Made by a program: the position numbers and the translations under genes. This document shows positions 14,764 to 22,569 of a stretch of DNA of 29,359 nt, piece by piece. The notes beneath the pieces were generated by a model. The model made no database searches and was not told where the DNA came from. It was given only the letters and a program-made list of their open reading frames with translations. Source of the DNA: a virus; IMG/VR virus record IMGVR_UViG_3300006737_000121, positions 1 to 29,359 of that record; one strand, written 5' to 3'. Position 1 is the first letter of the stretch, and each line of letters starts with the position of its first letter.

Positions 14764-15131
14764 GCTAAGTCTCCAAATAACGCATAATTTCTACCGTCTG
14801 CATCTGATGCTGATGAAGTAGAGTGTGTCTTTAAAACCATACTAGATGTTGCCCGAACATATGTTCCACTAAGCTCTTGAATACATGCAATGAAACTGTT
14901 TTCTTTTGCGGTGCCGATATTTGAAAAATTTGCATTACTCATATTGTTAGTGAAGTTTGCCCTAACTACACCAGTATCTTCATCTGTAAGACTAGCTACA
15001 TTAAACGACCCCGTAATACTAGGAGTTCCATCGCCCTCAATAAAGGCCCACATTTTAGCTGGACTTTGATTAGTCAACGTAGCCGCACCACCGCTCGTGC
15101 TTTGTATGGTATCTGCTTTTAATGTACTCAT
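14760..15131 (-). CDS. Stand-alone fibre module, GDLA family copy 1
   Basis: This 123-aa member is the first of the array in transcription order. It starts MSTLKADTIQSTSGG, has SPAKMWAFIEGDGTPSITGSFNVASLTDEDTG in two adjoining parts (core 42-54) and FTNNMSNANF (60-69), and closes FGDLA. The ATG lies in an ATGA overlap with the preceding fibre gene. Only a weak GGTGA precedes it, so translation may depend on ribosomes finishing the upstream gene. Confidence 0.75.
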   Translation of the reverse strand: MSTLKADTIQSTSGGAATLTNQSPAKMWAFIEGDGTPSITGSFNVASLTDEDTGVVRANFTNNMSNANFSNIGTAKENSFIACIQELSGTYVRATSSMVLKTHSTSSASDADGRNYALFGDLA

Positions 15132-15580
15132 AGCGTCACCAATGTCCCGCCAGACTCGACTGTAAGTGTAACACCAGAAGCCACAGTAAACGGACCAGTT
15201 ACGTTGGCGTTCTCTGTGGCTAGGATAGTGGTGTCTACAGTCAGACTTTGATTGTTTGTGCGGAAGATACCGCCAGACTTAAAATTACCTCTGTTTTCTG
15301 CGGCAGGTGAAATAGACCCAGAAGACACGCCCATGTACATAACAAAGATGTTGTTGCCAGAGTTACTTGATGGCGCTTCATCAAAGGTAAGTGCAGTTCC
15401 ATTAGGTACAGTATATGAACCATCTGGTTCTTGCACTACACCGTCTACTGAAACAATAATGTCTTCTGCACGAGCCGTTTGATTTAGGGTAAAGATAGTT
15501 GTTGAACCATCTCCGCTAAACTCTTGGCGCGTTGGCCTAGACTGAAAGCTGGCGTTAGGTAGGTTGCCTAGAAAGGGCAT
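15128..15580 (-). CDS. Tail-fibre type protein, MPxxGxxP family (150 aa)
   Basis: It starts MPFLGNLPNASFQSRPTRQEF and continues SGDGSTTIFTLNQTARAEDIIVSVDGVVQEP, then YTVPNGTALTFDEAPS ... IFVMYMG, a beta domain common in marine phage fibres. The second part holds FRTNNQSLTVDTTIL ... NVTGPFTVASGVTLTV, matching the GPIT...VTV end of its paralogue at 12217-12675. It heads the first group of GDLA modules. Its ribosome site GGAGATAACCTA is formed by the last codons (MEIT, stop) of the upstream gene, with which it shares one base. Confidence 0.7.
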   Translation of the reverse strand: MPFLGNLPNASFQSRPTRQEFSGDGSTTIFTLNQTARAEDIIVSVDGVVQEPDGSYTVPNGTALTFDEAPSSNSGNNIFVMYMGVSSGSISPAAENRGNFKSGGIFRTNNQSLTVDTTILATENANVTGPFTVASGVTLTVESGGTLVTL

Positions 15581-15909
15581 TAGGTTATCTCCATAATACT
15601 CAAGGCTGTGTCTGCACTATTAGCAGTATCAGAAACTACGCTAATTGTGTGCGTTGTTTCCATCACGATTTTGTTACCTGACATGTATTCAAATGCACCA
15701 CCTGCAGGTATCGGTATATTTTTAGCCAAGAACACAGTAGATGCTGCACTTAGCTTTATATCTACTGTGATTTGGCTTGACGTAGTGTTAGAAATAGTCA
15801 GACCAATAACCACAGTAGTTGTTGACGCAGGAACGGTATAAATATTCATCGCTGCATTAGCTGCAGTGCTAGACCCATCAAACGTCTTTACTTTGAAGGT
15901 ATTAGCCAT
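15580..15909 (-). CDS. Small beta-rich virion protein (109 aa)
   Basis: This 109-aa Thr/Ser/Ala/Ile-rich protein has no charged helices. The pattern MANTFKVKTFDG, NIYTVPASTTTVVIGLTISNTT, IPIPAGGAFEYMSGNKIVM, and the end SIMEIT is one I associate with small phage tail-associated beta-sandwich proteins. It has its own AGGAG after the upstream stop. Its place at the head of the fibre block, right after the 149-aa protein, suggests a tail or fibre-base component. No precise role is supported. Confidence 0.6.
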   Translation of the reverse strand: MANTFKVKTFDGSSTAANAAMNIYTVPASTTTVVIGLTISNTTSSQITVDIKLSAASTVFLAKNIPIPAGGAFEYMSGNKIVMETTHTISVVSDTANSADTALSIMEIT

Positions 15910-15919
15910 AACTTACTCC

Positions 15920-16369
15920 TTACGCTACATCATCTAGCAATGCTGCCACTACACAAGTTACTGTGCTTGAAGAAGAGATTGCGTGAATGTCTCCGACAGT
16001 AGTGTTTGGCAGATTAGCATAAAAGCTATGACCAGCTTTAATCTTGATAGCGTCTCCTGCGCTTGTTGAAGCAGTGCCAGCATCAAGGACAATGTATACG
16101 TCATTGCTTGAATCCGTGTTTTTAATAAACAAGAAGTTGACTTTATCACCAGTTGCAATAGCTGTAGGTGCAGTGTCATCGTCTACTGCAGTATAGTCAA
16201 TAAAGTTACCAGCCATCAAGTCTGTGCTAGAATTAGACACACTTGTTAGCTTGTAATACCATTTATCGTTTGCATCTGCAGGTGATATTGTCATGCTGCC
16301 AGAGATAGTCTTGGCAATCTCATCAGGCAATACCGTTGCCTGTACGGTTACTGAGGCATCGTCTGCCAT
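15920..16369 (-). CDS. Small beta-rich virion protein (149 aa), first gene after fibre promoter
   Basis: This 149-aa acidic beta-rich protein includes VTVQATVLPDEIAKTISGSMTISPADANDKWYYKL in sections, NFLFIKNTDSSNDVYIVLDAG and IKIKAGHSFYANLPN. The last two read like a beta sandwich in which a value-holding strand pair repeats, as in small phage structural proteins. It ends DDVA. AGGAG lies six bases before the ATG, and a consensus promoter lies about 30-60 bases upstream, so it is the first gene of its transcript and may be made in high amount. Confidence 0.6.
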   Translation of the reverse strand: MADDASVTVQATVLPDEIAKTISGSMTISPADANDKWYYKLTSVSNSSTDLMAGNFIDYTAVDDDTAPTAIATGDKVNFLFIKNTDSSNDVYIVLDAGTASTSAGDAIKIKAGHSFYANLPNTTVGDIHAISSSSTVTCVVAALLDDVA

Positions 16370-16403
16370 GATATACTCCTATTGTTATATCTAATATACT
16401 ATA

Positions 16404-16432
16404 ATTATACCACAACTATAGTATTTTGTCAA
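16404..16432 (-). promoter_or_regulatory. Consensus sigma70 promoter for the fibre array
   Basis: On the minus strand, TTGACA (16427-16432) and TATAAT (16404-16409) are both perfect and spaced by 17 bases, with TG at the extended -10 position (TGGTATAAT). An A-run (AAAAAGTGC) lies just upstream of the -35. The predicted start is near 16397, leaving a leader of about 28 bases before the 149-aa gene. It fills the only real gap in this part of the block, at 16370-16439. Confidence 0.85.
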
Positions 16433-16452
16433 GCACTTTTTATCCAAGTGCT
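16432..16452. repeat. Inverted repeat next to the fibre promoter
   Basis: AGCACTT (16432-16438) and AAGTGCT (16446-16452) are perfect complements around a 7-base centre. The repeat spans the stop codon of the 727-aa fibre gene and touches the -35 hexamer. No T-run follows on the minus strand, so it is not a typical terminator. It could be a weak RNA 3' hairpin or a protein site. Confidence 0.4.
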
Positions 16453-18623
16453 ATAGCTAATGCAGTCGCACCAGCGTCTGCGTCTGCTTGAGATATACCA
16501 CCCGAAGGTAGGTTTGTTAATTGAGAACCATCTACCGCTGGTAATCTTGCAGAGCCATCAAGTACAACAACATTACTTGCAGATGTGCCTGTATCTGCAA
16601 CTGCTGCCGTGCCTAATCCAAGAGATGTACGTGCAGTAGCACCTGTTTCAAGCACAAAGTTTGAACCATCGCCAACAATAAAACCACCGTCTGTAACAGC
16701 GAGGCCAGCCACATCTTGCAGTTGTGCGTCAAGACGTGCATTAGCTACTGTACCAGAAAGCTGACTAGCGTTTATTGTTTTGTTTGTTAAAGTTTGGGTT
16801 GCAGTTGTACCAACTATTTCTTGGTCACTGCCCGGCGGTAACGTCAACACATTTGTTACACTTGCAGAGTGAGGCTGTGATTTAACAATTTGTCCATGAC
16901 TGTTGCTTTCACAGTTAAACTGTATAGCACCGGGGTTGCTATTACCACGAACTGTTACATGCCCCGTGCCTTTTGCCTCAAGGTCAAAGTCAATGTTAGA
17001 ATCATCACCTGTAGCTGATACTTTCGGTGCGCTGCCTGTAGCAGCATTAGTTATATCAAACTGATTGACTGCAGAGCTTGTTGTCTGGAATATAATTTGT
17101 TCGTTGCTATTTTCATCAGCAATAAAATGTGCATCGTCAATAAGTATATTGTGGCTATTTGTATCTAAGTTGCCACCAAGTTGAGGACTGCTATCTTCTA
17201 CGATGTTTGATATACCGCCACCACCGCCAGAAACTAAGTTGCCGACTGTAACTTTACGAAGTGCAGAAGCAGAGTCATCAAATATAAGAACAAAGTCATT
17301 TGTTGTGTCCATACTGGACTCAGCAGTTTGTCCTGAAATAACATTAGCATTGACCATTGCTGTTTCTACGGCATCGCTTGCAATAGTTACAGCACCGTTG
17401 CTTGCAATAGTTACATCACCAGATACAGCTACAGGATTAAAGTTAGTTCCGTCAGCAACCATAATGTGACCAGAGGTATTTGTACCCATAGTCAGGTCAT
17501 CACCAGAAATAGTCAAGTCACCAGCTATTGTTGCATCTGCACCAGAAAAAGTCATGGCTGTTGTAGTACCTGACTTAATTATAAGATTACCAGAAGTATT
17601 TGTTAAAGAGCCATAAGTTGTCCCTGCATCTTTCAAAAACACATCACCACCATCTGCATCAAGCACGATGTCTGTACCAGCATCAAGAGTAATTGTGCTG
17701 CTGCTATCTATTTCTTCAATGATGGGTGTGGTAAGAGTTTTGTTGGTAAGAGTTTGTGAGCCAGCTAATGTAGTAACTGTGCTGTCAATAGCAAAGGTAA
17801 CAGCGTTGCCAGAACCGCTGGTATCAATACCTGTGCCACCTGTAAAGGTGAGAGTTTCACTATCTAGGTCAATGCTTAATGCACCACCTGAGTCTGCTTG
17901 AAAATCTAAATCTTCAGCAGTAATTTGTGCATCTACGTATGCCTTAATAGATTGTTGTGTAGCAAGATGTGACGCACTATCCGAAGATAAATCATCTTCA
18001 TCTTTGATAGATGTGCCACTAATCGTGCCATTAAGAACTGCGCTTGTTAATGTTTTGTTTGTAAGAGTTTTAGTTGTAGCAGAAAGATATGTGTCAAATG
18101 TATCAACACTTGTATGCCGCATTGTGCCAGCATCGTTAGTCACAATACCATCGCTACCAGCTACGGCTGTAGTGCCTACAGATGTGCCACCGTCCATTAT
18201 ATTAAGTTCAGCACCTGTTACAGTTAACGCTGTGCCATTAAGATTAAGTGCATCTACGTTTGCAGTGCCATCAATAAATAAGTCTTTAAACTTTTTACTG
18301 CTAGAACCAAGGTCAATGTCATCATCTGTGGTAGGCTCAATCACACCATCTTTAACAACAAACTGTTCTGTAGATGTGCTGGATACGTCAATACTAAATT
18401 CTATTTGATTGTTGCCATCATCAACAACAACTTTGTTAAGAGGAGTAGCTACACCGGGGTCTCCAATCAATCCAATGACTGGACCTTCTGCTGCTGTACC
18501 ATCATGTTTATGTCCTGAAGTGTTTACAAAAGCTGCTAGTATCTGATTAAATTCATCATTACTATCGGCTGCTTGGATAACATCACCGTCACTAAATGTG
18601 GATTGTCTGGTATAACCTGCCAT
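16440..18623 (-). CDS. Large tail fibre protein
   Basis: This 727-aa protein is rich in Ser, Thr, Asp and Gly. Near the start it has GHKHDGTAAEG, then DLGSSSKKFKDLFIDGTANVDALNLNGTAL in two parts, a unit typical of phage fibres. TLTNKT occurs three times as shaft repeats (TLTNKTLTSAVLNG, TLTNKTLTTPIIEE, TLTNKTINASQLSG), together with other beta-helix-like stretches (ITLDAGTDIVLDADGG, SGDVTIASNGAVTIASD). The end is SQADADAGATALAIALG. It is likely the main side fibre carrying the smaller modules encoded downstream, but that link is inference. AGGAGA for its start lies in the last codons of the stopper gene. Confidence 0.8.
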   Translation of the reverse strand: MAGYTRQSTFSDGDVIQAADSNDEFNQILAAFVNTSGHKHDGTAAEGPVIGLIGDPGVATPLNKVVVDDGNNQIEFSIDVSSTSTEQFVVKDGVIEPTTDDDIDLGSSSKKFKDLFIDGTANVDALNLNGTALTVTGAELNIMDGGTSVGTTAVAGSDGIVTNDAGTMRHTSVDTFDTYLSATTKTLTNKTLTSAVLNGTISGTSIKDEDDLSSDSASHLATQQSIKAYVDAQITAEDLDFQADSGGALSIDLDSETLTFTGGTGIDTSGSGNAVTFAIDSTVTTLAGSQTLTNKTLTTPIIEEIDSSSTITLDAGTDIVLDADGGDVFLKDAGTTYGSLTNTSGNLIIKSGTTTAMTFSGADATIAGDLTISGDDLTMGTNTSGHIMVADGTNFNPVAVSGDVTIASNGAVTIASDAVETAMVNANVISGQTAESSMDTTNDFVLIFDDSASALRKVTVGNLVSGGGGGISNIVEDSSPQLGGNLDTNSHNILIDDAHFIADENSNEQIIFQTTSSAVNQFDITNAATGSAPKVSATGDDSNIDFDLEAKGTGHVTVRGNSNPGAIQFNCESNSHGQIVKSQPHSASVTNVLTLPPGSDQEIVGTTATQTLTNKTINASQLSGTVANARLDAQLQDVAGLAVTDGGFIVGDGSNFVLETGATARTSLGLGTAAVADTGTSASNVVVLDGSARLPAVDGSQLTNLPSGGISQADADAGATALAIALG

Positions 18624-18626
18624 AAA

Positions 18627-20132
18627 TTATCTCCTCGCGTCAGCCTGAAACTCTAGTTGAAAACCTTTTAAAGAATATGGGATAGATGTGCCTCTATCGT
18701 TTACACGTAACGCCATTGCAAAGCCACTACCTTCTACAGGTTGTCTAATTATTGGGTTTATGTTACCGCCGTAAGTAGCAGTGCCATATGTAGATGAACC
18801 ATAAACAGCCACTATGGACGTACTATTAAATGGATATGCTGCAGGTCTAGGAGCATTGCCTGTTTCATAATCATATCTAAGAAATAAATCTGCGTTTACG
18901 ATACCCTCTGGTGCATAGTTTATAGTTACTCTTTGGAATCTTTTTCTTATGCCAGCATCGCCCATAATAAAATCGGGAGAGCGATATTTACCTGTTACAT
19001 CACTACCGTCAAAGTTATTGCCTTTTTCTTGACGATAAACAAAACCATCAAAGTCTCCATGCAATACTATGCTATCACCAGAAACAACTACACTATCTGT
19101 ACTATTTGCCCGTATGCCTCGTAAGTCAGCAAACTCATAGCTATTTATTTTACGAACACAAATTAAACCTTTTGTTGTGTTTCTAGGAATGCTGGCATTT
19201 GAAAAGAAAATTCTGTATTGAGTTTTGTCTGGTATAACAACGCTGTTAAATTCATCTACATCAGACACCCCTGCAAATCTTTCTTGTACAGGTTTACTAA
19301 TTGTGCCTAGCTCAACATCCCCAATTTTTTCCGTGCCTGCAATAGTTCTCAAGCCATCTTTACTTAGGAATACAACATCACCTGCAAACTCTTGTATAGT
19401 AAAACCATTAGAGCAGCCTATTTCCCGTGTTATAGGTTGAACGGTAAAATCAGCTATTGTACTTCCTGCTAGTCTAAAAATTCTTTCTTCACAAAAGATA
19501 TACAAGAAATCTCTAAACGGAACTAATCCAGTTATAGGACTATCTACAGCTATAGTTCCTGCACCGTTTGCTACAGAAAAATCATCATCAGTAAATGGCG
19601 CAGTAAACACTAACTCTTGCGGATTACTTGACATACCAGCAAAAAACAAAGCATCTTTAAATCCAGTAACAATAGACGGGTCTGCTGGTGAGCCTGTGCC
19701 TGTTAAATCTGTAACTGTGGTGTTGTCATACTTAGATGCAGGATTAGAACCGTCTGCCCATACTATAAAATCTGTACCTGCTAAATTATATCTAAAGAAT
19801 GTATATCTACCTGCACTTGTTCTGCCTGTATCAATCTCTGTCCAACTACCTGTAGCTCCACCTTTGTGTACCTTACCACCTCTAGCTGCAATTACGTTGC
19901 CCTTAAAATATGCAGACATTAAGACAGGCTCAGAAGAACTTGAGTCTTGTGGAACTATATTACTATTCCATTTTTGGTAGCCTGATATTCTTCTATACCC
20001 ACCTGTGATAGACGGTTCAAAGTTTTCTAATTCTGTGGCTGTTCCCGGTTGTTGTGCAAAAGGAGTTTGGTCTAATATTAATCCACCCTCACATGCAAAT
20101 AAAAATGGATTAACGCCAGATGCATCTGCCAT
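18627..20132 (-). CDS. Head-tail stopper / tail hub protein (P22 gp10-like)
   Basis: This 501-aa beta-rich protein starts near FLFACEGGLILDQTPFAQQPGTATELENFEPSITGGYRRISGY in overlapping sections, followed by repeated propeller-like strands (GKVHKGGATGSWTEI, PQELVFTAPF, GLVPFRDFLYIFCEERIFRL, DVVFLSKDGLRTI, DFDGFVYRQEKG). The KGNVIAARGGKVHKG and FCEERIFRLAG signatures recur in stopper/hub proteins that follow the adaptor in podoviruses. It would sit under the portal-adaptor ring and retain DNA. Placement right after the adaptor gene supports this. No enzyme motif is present. Confidence 0.7.
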   Translation of the reverse strand: MADASGVNPFLFACEGGLILDQTPFAQQPGTATELENFEPSITGGYRRISGYQKWNSNIVPQDSSSSEPVLMSAYFKGNVIAARGGKVHKGGATGSWTEIDTGRTSAGRYTFFRYNLAGTDFIVWADGSNPASKYDNTTVTDLTGTGSPADPSIVTGFKDALFFAGMSSNPQELVFTAPFTDDDFSVANGAGTIAVDSPITGLVPFRDFLYIFCEERIFRLAGSTIADFTVQPITREIGCSNGFTIQEFAGDVVFLSKDGLRTIAGTEKIGDVELGTISKPVQERFAGVSDVDEFNSVVIPDKTQYRIFFSNASIPRNTTKGLICVRKINSYEFADLRGIRANSTDSVVVSGDSIVLHGDFDGFVYRQEKGNNFDGSDVTGKYRSPDFIMGDAGIRKRFQRVTINYAPEGIVNADLFLRYDYETGNAPRPAAYPFNSTSIVAVYGSSTYGTATYGGNINPIIRQPVEGSGFAMALRVNDRGTSIPYSLKGFQLEFQADARR

Positions 20133-20141
20133 TTAAAACTC

Positions 20142-20858
20142 CTAAAATGTCGCTACATTAATACCATATCTTTGCGAGTGTGGCATGTATGTTGACCTAA
20201 CATAATCTGTTCTATTCAAAAGAATAGATTGCATATGCTTTATACCTTCTTCAAATCGACTAAAATTTAACCCATACTGCTGCGCTTCACCCCGATACTG
20301 ATAGCCATACGCAGTAGCACCATCTGCTATAACTTGTCTAAACTGTTCGGGTATAGTAGGAACATCTGTAGCTGCAGTTAAAGCTGTAGGGCGAGAATAC
20401 CTTTCATACTTTAATTCATATGCTTTATCGGGATAAGGGTATAAGCCATAGTTATTATCTGGTGTTCGGAATACATATGTAGGCACACCACCTGACCCAC
20501 CTGTGGTTTCTTGGTCTATAAATCTATCTACGTATTCTTTGTAATCAAGAACTCTTAGTGTAACACCTGCTACTCCTAACGTATCATTTTTACTTATACG
20601 GAAAGTTTCGTAGTCTACGTGTTGTGTTCCGGCAGGTATTGTGTAACGAGTTTGACTTGCAACTAATGTTTGTGTTTCTGTTGCGTGACTAAAAGGCCAG
20701 CCATATTCTCGTTGATTAATGTAATTAATAGCATCGTTTACTGCATTTTGACATTGTATTTGAAACCCTCGTGCTGACGTAAAACTAGCTGCTGTTAAAG
20801 CAGGTTCGTTCATACGTGCAAGAACTTCGTTTGTCAAACCCAAGTAATCGTATGCCAT
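20142..20858 (-). CDS. Head-tail adaptor (P22 gp4 / T7 gp11-like)
   Basis: This 238-aa protein has the common order of podovirus adaptors: YDYLGLTNEVLARMNEP at the start, NAVNDAINYINQREYGWPF, TRYTIPAGTQHVDYETFRI, YGLYPYPDKAYELKYERYSRP and PTIPEQFRQVIADGATAYGYQYRGE, then a helical end. It docks below the portal to extend the DNA channel. It is about the usual size. It lies downstream of a transcription terminator, so its level is probably lower than that of the capsid genes. GAGGA precedes the ATG. Confidence 0.8.
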   Translation of the reverse strand: MAYDYLGLTNEVLARMNEPALTAASFTSARGFQIQCQNAVNDAINYINQREYGWPFSHATETQTLVASQTRYTIPAGTQHVDYETFRISKNDTLGVAGVTLRVLDYKEYVDRFIDQETTGGSGGVPTYVFRTPDNNYGLYPYPDKAYELKYERYSRPTALTAATDVPTIPEQFRQVIADGATAYGYQYRGEAQQYGLNFSRFEEGIKHMQSILLNRTDYVRSTYMPHSQRYGINVATF

Positions 20859-20869
20859 ATTAAATCCTC

Positions 20870-20907
20870 AAAAGAAAGTGAGGGGGCAAGTTGCCCTGCC
20901 CCGTCAC
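20870..20907 (-). terminator. Rho-independent terminator after capsid/decoration genes
   Basis: On the minus strand the stem is GTGA + GGGGCA pairing with TGCCCC + TCAC, with one C.C mismatch and an 8-base loop (20878-20907), followed by TTTCTTTT (20870-20877). It lies between the decoration and adaptor genes. Since the adaptor has no visible promoter, read-through is expected, making this an attenuator that keeps capsid mRNA high and neck mRNA lower. Confidence 0.8.
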
Positions 20908-20913
20908 ATTATG

Positions 20914-21408
20914 TTACGCGAGTGCGTCTCGGTCTACCTCATCGGCGGTCAATGAACCGGGGTCATCAACATCCAAGCAGACAGCAAACATGCGGATTTT
21001 ACCGCCTGTTGTAGTACCTGTCATTGCTTGAATTTCAACGTCAATAGTATCTGAAGTGCCACCAATAAGAACAGGAGTTTGTCCTGCCTTAAATGCATAG
21101 TCACCTACAGATGCACCATCAAAGTCAAATCCATCAACAAAGTTGTCCAAGTCCCCACCAGTAATACCGAAGTCAAAATCTGTGTCGGTAGAAGTACCAG
21201 CGTGAGCCGAAGTTACCTCAAAACCAGCACACATGATGAGTGTATTAGCTGGGATAGTCAGACCCGGAATGACATCGTTAGCAGCAAGGGCAGTACCCTT
21301 ATCTGTAACAGCTTGTGCAAAATCCAACTCTGCTGAAAGCAAGTAAGGTTTACGACCACGTGCGTCATTTCCACGTGCTACAGAAGTAGTATTATCACCT
21401 AAAGCCAT
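20914..21408 (-). CDS. Probable head decoration / minor capsid protein
   Basis: This 164-aa protein is acidic and Gly/Thr/Asp-rich: ARGRKPYLLS in short form near the start (NDARGRKPYLLSAELDF), VIPGLTIPANTLIMCAGFEV, DTDFDFGITGGDLDNFVDGFDFDG, and the end VDRDALA. It follows the capsid gene with 13 bases between them and shares its mRNA up to the terminator, which fits a protein needed in many copies. Decoration or head-fibre is inferred from size, composition and position. Confidence 0.6.
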   Translation of the reverse strand: MALGDNTTSVARGNDARGRKPYLLSAELDFAQAVTDKGTALAANDVIPGLTIPANTLIMCAGFEVTSAHAGTSTDTDFDFGITGGDLDNFVDGFDFDGASVGDYAFKAGQTPVLIGGTSDTIDVEIQAMTGTTTGGKIRMFAVCLDVDDPGSLTADEVDRDALA

Positions 21409-21421
21409 AATTCAGTCTCCC

Positions 21422-22519
21422 TTACGCCAAGCAATAAGCCGCAGTTGCGATTGCTTCAGGACGAAGAATCTTGCGGCCATACAGATGCATACCACGGACA
21501 ATATCAGCAAAGCTGTCCGGGTCGCGATAAGTCTCGGTCTTGTTAATCTGCTCTGCAGTTGCAACAGCAGAAGAATGACCAGCCACGATTATGCCCATGT
21601 TTGACGTGTTAGGACCGCCTGTAGTTGCAGGGCCAGTACCCAGCGAAGGCAAGTTGTTAGACGAATAAACTTGGAAACCGTGAAGGTTGTTTATTACAAG
21701 ACCATTCTGAAGACCAGAGCCACCAAAGTCAGAGTTTAGAAGACGTGAATCTTCGTCCTTCAACACCTCAATGAAAACTGGGTCAAGAACGAGCCAGCGT
21801 CCTTGGGTATCAACATTTTGTTGGTCCATCAGACGTGACATACGTGCAATGATTTGCAGCGGGAATGCGTTACCAGCAGTGCTGGACTTAGCAGCCGTTG
21901 CGCCACCTGCACGTGGCTCAATACCAATACAGTTGTTTGCAGAACCTGCAGAACCTGATGCATTAGTAAAGTCAGATGCGTCCAAAGACATAGACGCAAG
22001 CAATTCAGCACCAACTAGGTTGGCACCACCAGAAGCACTGGTTACAGCCTTGCTACCGTTAACAGTTGTGTTAACAGCGTTAGGTGCGCCATGAATAGCT
22101 GATTGCTTAAAGCCTGACAGATAGCCAAGAACTTCTTGGTCCATCTGGTCAGCGAGGCGATACGCAGCACGGTCACTTGCCAAAGATTGGAAGTTTACGT
22201 GTGAGTGTGCCTCTTCGATGTCGTCAACCTTAAATGCAAAGTAGTTAGCTTTGTCAATAGTAAGGTTGAAATCTTCATCGTCAAGGTCTTGCGGCGTGAT
22301 AGTTGTACCACGTGCATATTCCTTAACGGTGATTTCGGGTTCCTTGATAATCTTAACGGAATCCCCCATCTGCGCGATTTCACCAAAGTAGTCATTGTTG
22401 GTGATTGCTTCAACAATAGATGCCTTGCGGAAAGCAAGCTGCACCTGTTTGCTGTATATAATGGGAGAGAAATTACCATTAGGAAGATTACCATAACCAC
22501 TAGCAGTAGTAAATGCCAT
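21422..22519 (-). CDS. Major capsid protein
   Basis: This 365-aa protein starts at 22519 (MAFTTASGYGNLPNGNFSPIIYSKQVQLAFRK in parts) with CGGAGA ahead; a longer frame to 22540 lacks this site. The first half carries AITNNDYFGEI, GDSVKIIKEPEITVKEYARGTTI and ANYFAFKVDDIEEAHSHVNF, typical of HK97-fold coat proteins of marine podoviruses (P22-coat type). The second half has RGMHLYGRKILRPEAIA. It forms the icosahedral shell. Scaffold upstream and decoration downstream fit. It is transcribed from a strong promoter at 22700-22727 with a long leader of about 170 bases. Confidence 0.85.
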   Translation of the reverse strand: MAFTTASGYGNLPNGNFSPIIYSKQVQLAFRKASIVEAITNNDYFGEIAQMGDSVKIIKEPEITVKEYARGTTITPQDLDDEDFNLTIDKANYFAFKVDDIEEAHSHVNFQSLASDRAAYRLADQMDQEVLGYLSGFKQSAIHGAPNAVNTTVNGSKAVTSASGGANLVGAELLASMSLDASDFTNASGSAGSANNCIGIEPRAGGATAAKSSTAGNAFPLQIIARMSRLMDQQNVDTQGRWLVLDPVFIEVLKDEDSRLLNSDFGGSGLQNGLVINNLHGFQVYSSNNLPSLGTGPATTGGPNTSNMGIIVAGHSSAVATAEQINKTETYRDPDSFADIVRGMHLYGRKILRPEAIATAAYCLA

Positions 22520-22569
22520 GATTAAATCTCCGTTTAGCATTATTTTACAGATGCAAACTCACAAGACTA

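Larger units (their letters stand above)
11086..15131 (-). repeat. Array of seven diverged GDLA fibre-module genes
   Basis: Seven paralogous genes (14760-15131, 14332-14763, 13955-14332, 12675-13085, 11855-12220, 11472-11855, 11086-11472) lie in one strand with 1- or 4-base overlaps, interrupted by two chaperone-like genes and one fibre gene. All encode the same module and end GDLA. Complements of the shared GGAGAC lie at 14769-14774, 14341-14346, 13964-13969, 12684-12689, 11864-11869, 11481-11486 and 11095-11100. The copies are old: outside core and tail they share few residues. Confidence 0.75.

Noticed and set aside
16432-16452. Terminator after the 727-aa fibre gene
   Set aside because: The 7-bp stem is AT-rich and is not followed by a T-run on the minus strand; kept only as an inverted repeat.
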